Assembly: GCA_003456455.1 (NCBI GenBank)
Contig: DMRV01000216.1
Location: 1 to 11,751, forward strand
DNA length: 11,751 nt
From: Flavobacteriales bacterium
Lineage (GTDB): Bacteria; Bacteroidota; Bacteroidia; UBA10329
Reading direction: 5' to 3'
The notes beneath the pieces are model-generated. The model was not told where the DNA came from, did no database searches, and saw only the letters and a list, made by a program, of their open reading frames with translations. The position numbers and the translations under genes were made by a program. Positions 7,941 to 11,751 of the stretch are shown here, in pieces. Numbering within the stretch: the stretch's first letter is position 1; each line of letters opens with the position of its first letter.

Positions 7941-9069
7941 ACACTTGCACGTCATATCGTTTGATGTTCCGTTGCCTGCCAATTATGGTGGTGTTATTGA
8001 TGTGTTTTATAAGTTTAAAGCACTTGCTGCTCTAGGTGTGAAAATCCATCTGCATTGCTTTGAATATGGTAGAAAAGAAGTTCCTGAATTAGCGGAAATC
8101 TGCGAAGAGGTTTTTTACTATCATCGAAACACAACGCGTGGATATCTTTTTAGAAGGCGACCATTTATTGCCGTTACACGTTCATCCGAGCAGCTCGTAC
8201 AGCGACTGTTGAAAGATGACTATCCCATTCTGTTTGAAGGATTACACACGTGCTACCATTTGGCAGATGAGCGCTTAATGAATCGCTTTAAAATTGTGCG
8301 AACGCATAATATCGAACACGATTATTACCGGAGTTTGGCCAAGGTGGAAAAACAAGTTTTTAAGAAGTATTACTTCCTTAATGAAGCAGTGAAACTGCAA
8401 CGGTTTGAACGCACTATTTGCAATGCGCAACTCGTAGCGGCTATCTCTAAAGCAGATTCAGCGTATCTAGATTCAAAGTACCCGAATGTGAACCACATTT
8501 CTGCATTTCACCCAAACGATAAGGTTGAAATTGCTGCTGGAATAGGTGAATTTTGTCTGTATCACGGTAGTTTGGAAATTGGCGAGAACAACCAAGCTGC
8601 TTTACACTTAATTAAAAACGTCTTTTCTAAGATTGATGTGCCATTAATAATTGCTGGCAACAAACCATCTCAAGAGCTAAAAGAGGCCGTTTCGGATAAT
8701 CCTAATATTGAGATTCGGACGAATTTAAATACCCAAGAAATTCATCAGCTTATCAAAGATGCTCAAGTAAACGTGCTGCCAACTTTTCAGGCAACGGGCA
8801 TTAAACTGAAGTTACTTGCAGCACTGTACATGGGAAGACATTGCTTGGTCAACTCTTTCATGGTTGAAAATACTGGATTGGAGCCTTTGTGTCGAGTAGA
8901 GGATACCGACAAGCGCTTTATTCAAGCAGTTCAATCTTTATTTGCAGAGGAGTTTAGTATTAGCAGCCGGAAGAAACGAGAGGTAATTCTGAATCAGCGT
9001 TTCTGTAATACGGTAAATGCCAAAAAGCTTCACTCACTTATTTTCGATTCCGAAATTCTTCGGAAATAA
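7933..9069 (+). CDS. Second GT-B glycosyltransferase, overlapping the first
   Basis: A 378-residue glycosyltransferase-like protein. The N-terminal half opens HVISFDVPLPANYGGVIDVFYK (NYGG at 17-20, the glycine-rich loop expected after the first strand) and contains RTHNIEHDYY near 123-132. The C-terminal half has FCLYHGSLEIGENNQAAL (207-224) and TGIKLKLLAALYMGRHCLVN (288-307), matching the donor-binding region of group 1 transferases. I chose ATG at 7933 rather than the TTG at 7921, because the frame from ATG begins close to the first beta strand and the extra four residues add nothing recognisable. It overlaps the upstream transferase by 8 bases (ATGGATAA), implying coupled translation and perhaps sequential action on one glycan. 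The position often occupied by the second glutamate of the EX7E motif appears to be alanine, so activity or mechanism is less certain. Confidence 0.85.
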   Translation: MDKHLHVISFDVPLPANYGGVIDVFYKFKALAALGVKIHLHCFEYGRKEVPELAEICEEVFYYHRNTTRGYLFRRRPFIAVTRSSEQLVQRLLKDDYPILFEGLHTCYHLADERLMNRFKIVRTHNIEHDYYRSLAKVEKQVFKKYYFLNEAVKLQRFERTICNAQLVAAISKADSAYLDSKYPNVNHISAFHPNDKVEIAAGIGEFCLYHGSLEIGENNQAALHLIKNVFSKIDVPLIIAGNKPSQELKEAVSDNPNIEIRTNLNTQEIHQLIKDAQVNVLPTFQATGIKLKLLAALYMGRHCLVNSFMVENTGLEPLCRVEDTDKRFIQAVQSLFAEEFSISSRKKREVILNQRFCNTVNAKKLHSLIFDSEILRK

Positions 9070-9070
9070 A

Positions 9071-9098
9071 AAACCCGACCTGTTTCCAAGTCGGGTTT
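9071..9098. terminator. Strong, probably bidirectional intrinsic terminator between convergent genes
   Basis: AAACCCGAC (9071-9079) pairs perfectly with GTCGGGTTT (9090-9098) around a 10-base loop. On the plus strand the hairpin follows the second glycosyltransferase stop by 1 base and runs into TTTCT. On the minus strand it is followed by a longer T tract (complement of the A run at 9068-9073), so it can end both the glycosyltransferase operon and the converging PA-domain gene, whose stop is at 9120. Confidence 0.9.
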
Positions 9099-9119
9099 CT
9101 CACAATTATATCGTTTGCT

Positions 9120-10838
9120 TTATCTCGTTACGACTACTTGAAATGATGTTCTTGAGCCATCTTCAAACGTGAGACTAAAAGTGTGCAGTCCACTTTTTAG
9201 TGAAGTCACATCTACGATTAAGTTATTGTTCTTTTGGCAGATTTCTTCATTCAAGACTAATCTACCCCCCATATCAAATGCCTGGAGTGTAACGTTTCCG
9301 TTAATTCGTCCAAGTGGAATATTAATTACATCTGTTGTAGGATTTGGATATGCCGTGATATTCAATTCTTCCAAACTTTCAGCAATACCGTTAGGGTCGC
9401 TCATTAGAGTTGCAAAGGCAGGAACTGCGTCATAGCCAAACCCAAGGAGGAAACCAGTCTCGTTGTTTGGTTCGTAGGTGAAGAGTGGGCTAATCAACTC
9501 TTCAAAGTAGGTCTCTTGAAAGTTGAGTCTGTAATTTAATTCAGCATCGTAAGCAAGGAATAAATCCTCATCGTCAATCCATACACAACTCAAGTATCTT
9601 TGACCAGCTAAAAGGTCAATCGGTTCTTCAAATGTATGTGTAACATACTCCGAACGAGCGTCTTCACTGTAGTCATAAATTTCATTCGCAGTTAGTTCAT
9701 TTAAATCGTTTATAGTAGCTTCTCCAACGTCATTCCATTCATAAAACTTCAGGAAAACAGATTTACCAACCAGACTTATTAACGTATCGTCTGTGGTTGT
9801 GGCGAATGAAATACCATGAGCTTGGAGGTCGTTTTCATCTGGCGTTCGTATTACAGTACACCATTCCCACGGAGCGAATGATGAACCTGCAGCAACACCG
9901 GGTTGAAGTACGCCTGTGTTTAAGGAACCGTCATCAGGACTCATTCTACTAAGAGAGAAGTTACCAGCTGAGTTAATCCAAAAATTCAAAACAATTTCAT
10001 TATCCTGACTATATTCATCAGCCGAATCAGCTTCAAGAGTGTAAGTCATTGTGTAATATCCTTCGTCTGCGGTTAAGTATTCAGGGAAACTAAAATATGC
10101 ACTGTCTCCAGTTACAGGGATGTCCACACCAGAAGCAGATTCGTTGTAAACTTCATTACCATCTCTAGCAATTACAGCGCTTCCGGTAATACCTGTTGCT
10201 TCTTGATTTCCGTAGTTAAAAGCCCACATGCCTACACTTATAGTAGTGCTTTGAGTCTCGACAAATGAGGTAGGAATTGCAGCAATTGGCGGCAATACAA
10301 CTTCACCAACAGAAGTTCCAACGTTATAAGCGAAAACACCCGTGTTATTTCCTAAGTACATAGTGAGGTCTCCATCAATGATTGCTTGCCGCAAAAGTGC
10401 ACCGTCAGTATTGCTAATCATAGCTACAGGGATAAATACGTCATCTGCCAATAAACCGCCACCCATTTCAATTGGGGCACCTGGAATATTGTTGATGATA
10501 ATGCAAGCGATAGCTCCAGAGTCTTGTGCGTTTTTAGCCTTTGAAGAAAATTCACATGCCCCTCGGTATAGAACGGCAATCTTTCCATCAATGTCCAATG
10601 GGTTTATAACAGCACCACATACTAGTGAGTCTTCAGTAGCAGAACCATCCACGGCAAAAGCAGCTTCGGCAGTAATTCCAATTGTGTCCATGTTTGCGGC
10701 CCATGTGGATGCATATGTGAAATCATAAGTTCCAGCAAGAGGCGCAGGAGTTTCCACAATTAGCACTATTTGAGCAGACGCATTGAGTGCAGCCAATACA
10801 CAGAAAATAGTTAAGAGGTTTCGAAATAGTTTTTTCAT
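9120..10838 (-). CDS. Secreted PA-domain protein with T9SS type A sorting domain
   Basis: A 572-residue T9SS cargo protein. Residues 1-22 are a signal peptide (MKKLFRN, hydrophobic core, ASA|Q). Residues about 55-160 resemble a protease-associated (PA) domain: SLVCGAVINP, DGKIAVLYRGACEFSSKAKNAQ, then GAIACIIINN, a fold usually attached to secreted peptidases. No catalytic motif for a peptidase (HEXXH, GxSxG, or a zinc site) is visible, so it is not obviously a protease itself. Residues about 190-290 look like a CARDB/Ig-like beta domain. Residues about 300-480 form an unassigned domain shared with the neighbouring gene. Residues about 493-572 are a Por_Secre_tail T9SS type A domain (YPNPTTDVINIP, then SGLHTFSLTFEDG, ending SFQVVVTR). 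It would be exported and probably anchored or released at the cell surface. Confidence 0.88.
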   Translation of the reverse strand: MKKLFRNLLTIFCVLAALNASAQIVLIVETPAPLAGTYDFTYASTWAANMDTIGITAEAAFAVDGSATEDSLVCGAVINPLDIDGKIAVLYRGACEFSSKAKNAQDSGAIACIIINNIPGAPIEMGGGLLADDVFIPVAMISNTDGALLRQAIIDGDLTMYLGNNTGVFAYNVGTSVGEVVLPPIAAIPTSFVETQSTTISVGMWAFNYGNQEATGITGSAVIARDGNEVYNESASGVDIPVTGDSAYFSFPEYLTADEGYYTMTYTLEADSADEYSQDNEIVLNFWINSAGNFSLSRMSPDDGSLNTGVLQPGVAAGSSFAPWEWCTVIRTPDENDLQAHGISFATTTDDTLISLVGKSVFLKFYEWNDVGEATINDLNELTANEIYDYSEDARSEYVTHTFEEPIDLLAGQRYLSCVWIDDEDLFLAYDAELNYRLNFQETYFEELISPLFTYEPNNETGFLLGFGYDAVPAFATLMSDPNGIAESLEELNITAYPNPTTDVINIPLGRINGNVTLQAFDMGGRLVLNEEICQKNNNLIVDVTSLKSGLHTFSLTFEDGSRTSFQVVVTR

Positions 10839-10909
10839 CAGATGTTAAATTTGATTTTTATAGTCCACTAATTTACACGCTATCGATTGTATATCATAAT
10901 GCAAAACAA

Positions 10910-10941
10910 AAAGAGCCTGAATTGAAAAACTCAGGCTCTTT
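10910..10941 (-). terminator. Intrinsic terminator of the partial T9SS cargo gene
   Basis: AAAGAGCCTGA (10910-10920) pairs perfectly with TCAGGCTCTTT (10931-10941) around a 10-base loop. On the minus strand it lies 23 bases beyond the stop of the right-hand gene and is followed by TTGTTTTG, a near-continuous T tract. It separates the two paralogous genes, so the PA-domain gene needs its own promoter. Confidence 0.85.
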
Positions 10942-10964
10942 CAAAGAAGTAAAACTTCAATGAT

Positions 10965-11751
10965 TTATTTTGAAATAACCACTTGAAATGATGTAGTTGA
11001 TTCATCTTCAAATGTAAGGTTGAAAGTGTGAATTCCGCTTGATAGCTCCGTAACATCAACACGAATTTGATTGGAGTTTTTTAAACAAAGCTCTTCGGAC
11101 TTAACCAGCTGCCCATTAACGCTAAACACATTAAGCATAACAGTCCCTTCTACACTTGTTGGGAAAGGAATGTTTATCATATCAACGGTTGGGTTTGGGT
11201 ATGGCGTGATTTTCTCCCCTTCAAAATCATCAGCAATACCGTTTATAAGATGTAGTCTGGTGATAATTGCTGGAACAGCGTCCGCTCCTAAACCTCCAGC
11301 AAACCAAGTTCCGGCATCTAAGTCTTGAAGTGGGAAGAATACTTGAGCAGGATAGTTGTCATAGTTAATTGAATAGTCAACTCCTCCATCTGTTCCGATG
11401 AAAAGTTCCTCATTGGTAACCATTATACACGATAAGTATTTTTGGTTGTCTTCAAGTTGAATTGGTTCTGCAAAAGCGTGTGTTACAAACTCTCCTTCTA
11501 AATCTTCAAAAAAGTCATAAACCTCATTGTTGGTTAACTCATCGAGAGAATTGAATGTTACTGAGGTTTCATCAATCACATCGTTCCATTGGTATACTTT
11601 TGGGAAAACGGAATACCCTTCAACCCCATTCGCTGTGTCGTTTGAAAATATTGCAAATTCCACTCCATGAACCTGCATTGCACTAGCGTTTTCTGACACG
11701 ATTGGTGTACACCACTCAAATTCTACAACAGGAGTTGCTCCTCCAGGTCTA
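10965..11751 (-). CDS. T9SS type A sorting-domain protein, paralogue of the PA-domain neighbour (partial, N-terminus beyond right edge)
   Basis: The frame stays open from the stop at 10965 to the right edge, giving 261 visible residues. The GTG at 11699 is not the true start: the codons upstream read PGGATPVVEFEWCTP and align with the PGVAAGSSFAPWEWCT segment of the neighbouring gene. The visible part matches residues about 312-572 of that neighbour. Shared motifs in order are EWCT, QxHGxxF, SVFxKxYxWNDV, ELTxNExYD, YLSC, DAVPA and NGIA, then a type A T9SS tail (YPNPTVDMINIP, SGIHTFNLTFED, ending SFQVVISK). Whether it also carries a signal peptide and PA domain cannot be seen. The two genes form a tandem pair that arose by duplication, with many substitutions and small indels since. 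Confidence 0.85.
   Translation of the reverse strand, partial: RPGGATPVVEFEWCTPIVSENASAMQVHGVEFAIFSNDTANGVEGYSVFPKVYQWNDVIDETSVTFNSLDELTNNEVYDFFEDLEGEFVTHAFAEPIQLEDNQKYLSCIMVTNEELFIGTDGGVDYSINYDNYPAQVFFPLQDLDAGTWFAGGLGADAVPAIITRLHLINGIADDFEGEKITPYPNPTVDMINIPFPTSVEGTVMLNVFSVNGQLVKSEELCLKNSNQIRVDVTELSSGIHTFNLTFEDESTTSFQVVISK

Noticed and set aside
10342..10728. A 128-codon plus-strand open frame opposite the PA-domain gene
   Set aside because: It lies wholly within a well-supported coding region on the other strand, shows no recognisable domain, and mirrors the codon pattern of that gene.
10868..10875. Possible -7 promoter element (TAAATTAG on the minus strand) for the PA-domain gene
   Set aside because: It misses one consensus base of TAnnTTTG and has no -33 TTG at the right spacing, so it is too weak to list as a feature.
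11697..11699. GTG as the start of the rightmost gene
   Set aside because: The frame continues open to the window edge and the upstream codons align with the paralogue, so the gene is cut rather than starting here.

Overview
The window looks like a chromosomal segment of a marine or freshwater Bacteroidota bacterium, probably of the Flavobacteriales or a close relative. The evidence is two kinds of type IX secretion (T9SS) sorting domain (type A and type B), a TonB-dependent receptor with an N-terminal carboxypeptidase-regulatory-like domain, starts without Shine-Dalgarno sequences, TTG starts, and a promoter-like TAnnTTTG element. Species cannot be read from the sequence.

Layout. Positions 2-91 hold the last 29 codons of a plus-strand gene whose tail resembles the DNA polymerase III delta subunit (HolA). 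It converges, with only 3 bases between the stop codons, on a large minus-strand gene (95-3523). That gene encodes a secreted multi-domain surface protein: signal peptide, L-type lectin-like head, ten Ig-like/PKD modules, and a type B T9SS sorting domain. A 263-bp divergent intergenic region (3524-3786) carries candidate promoters for both directions.

Four plus-strand genes follow, probably one transcription unit (3787-9098): a TonB-dependent receptor, a cation-dependent class I O-methyltransferase that starts inside the receptor's stop codon, and two GT-B glycosyltransferases that overlap each other by 8 bases. A strong hairpin terminator at 9071-9098 closes this unit and probably serves the converging minus-strand gene as well.

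The right end carries two related minus-strand T9SS type A cargo genes. The complete one (9120-10838) has a PA domain and a C-terminal region shared with its neighbour. The second (10965 to the right edge) is cut by the window end. A hairpin terminator at 10910-10941 separates them.

Functionally the window is dominated by envelope and surface biology: secreted adhesin-like or enzyme-associated proteins delivered by T9SS, an outer-membrane transporter, and sugar transfer to a surface glycan or small metabolite. I see no mobile element, CRISPR array, RNA gene, or clearly unprecedented system. The most useful leads are the disulfide-patterned lectin stalk, an unassigned domain shared by the two type A cargo paralogues, and the coupled receptor/methyltransferase pair.
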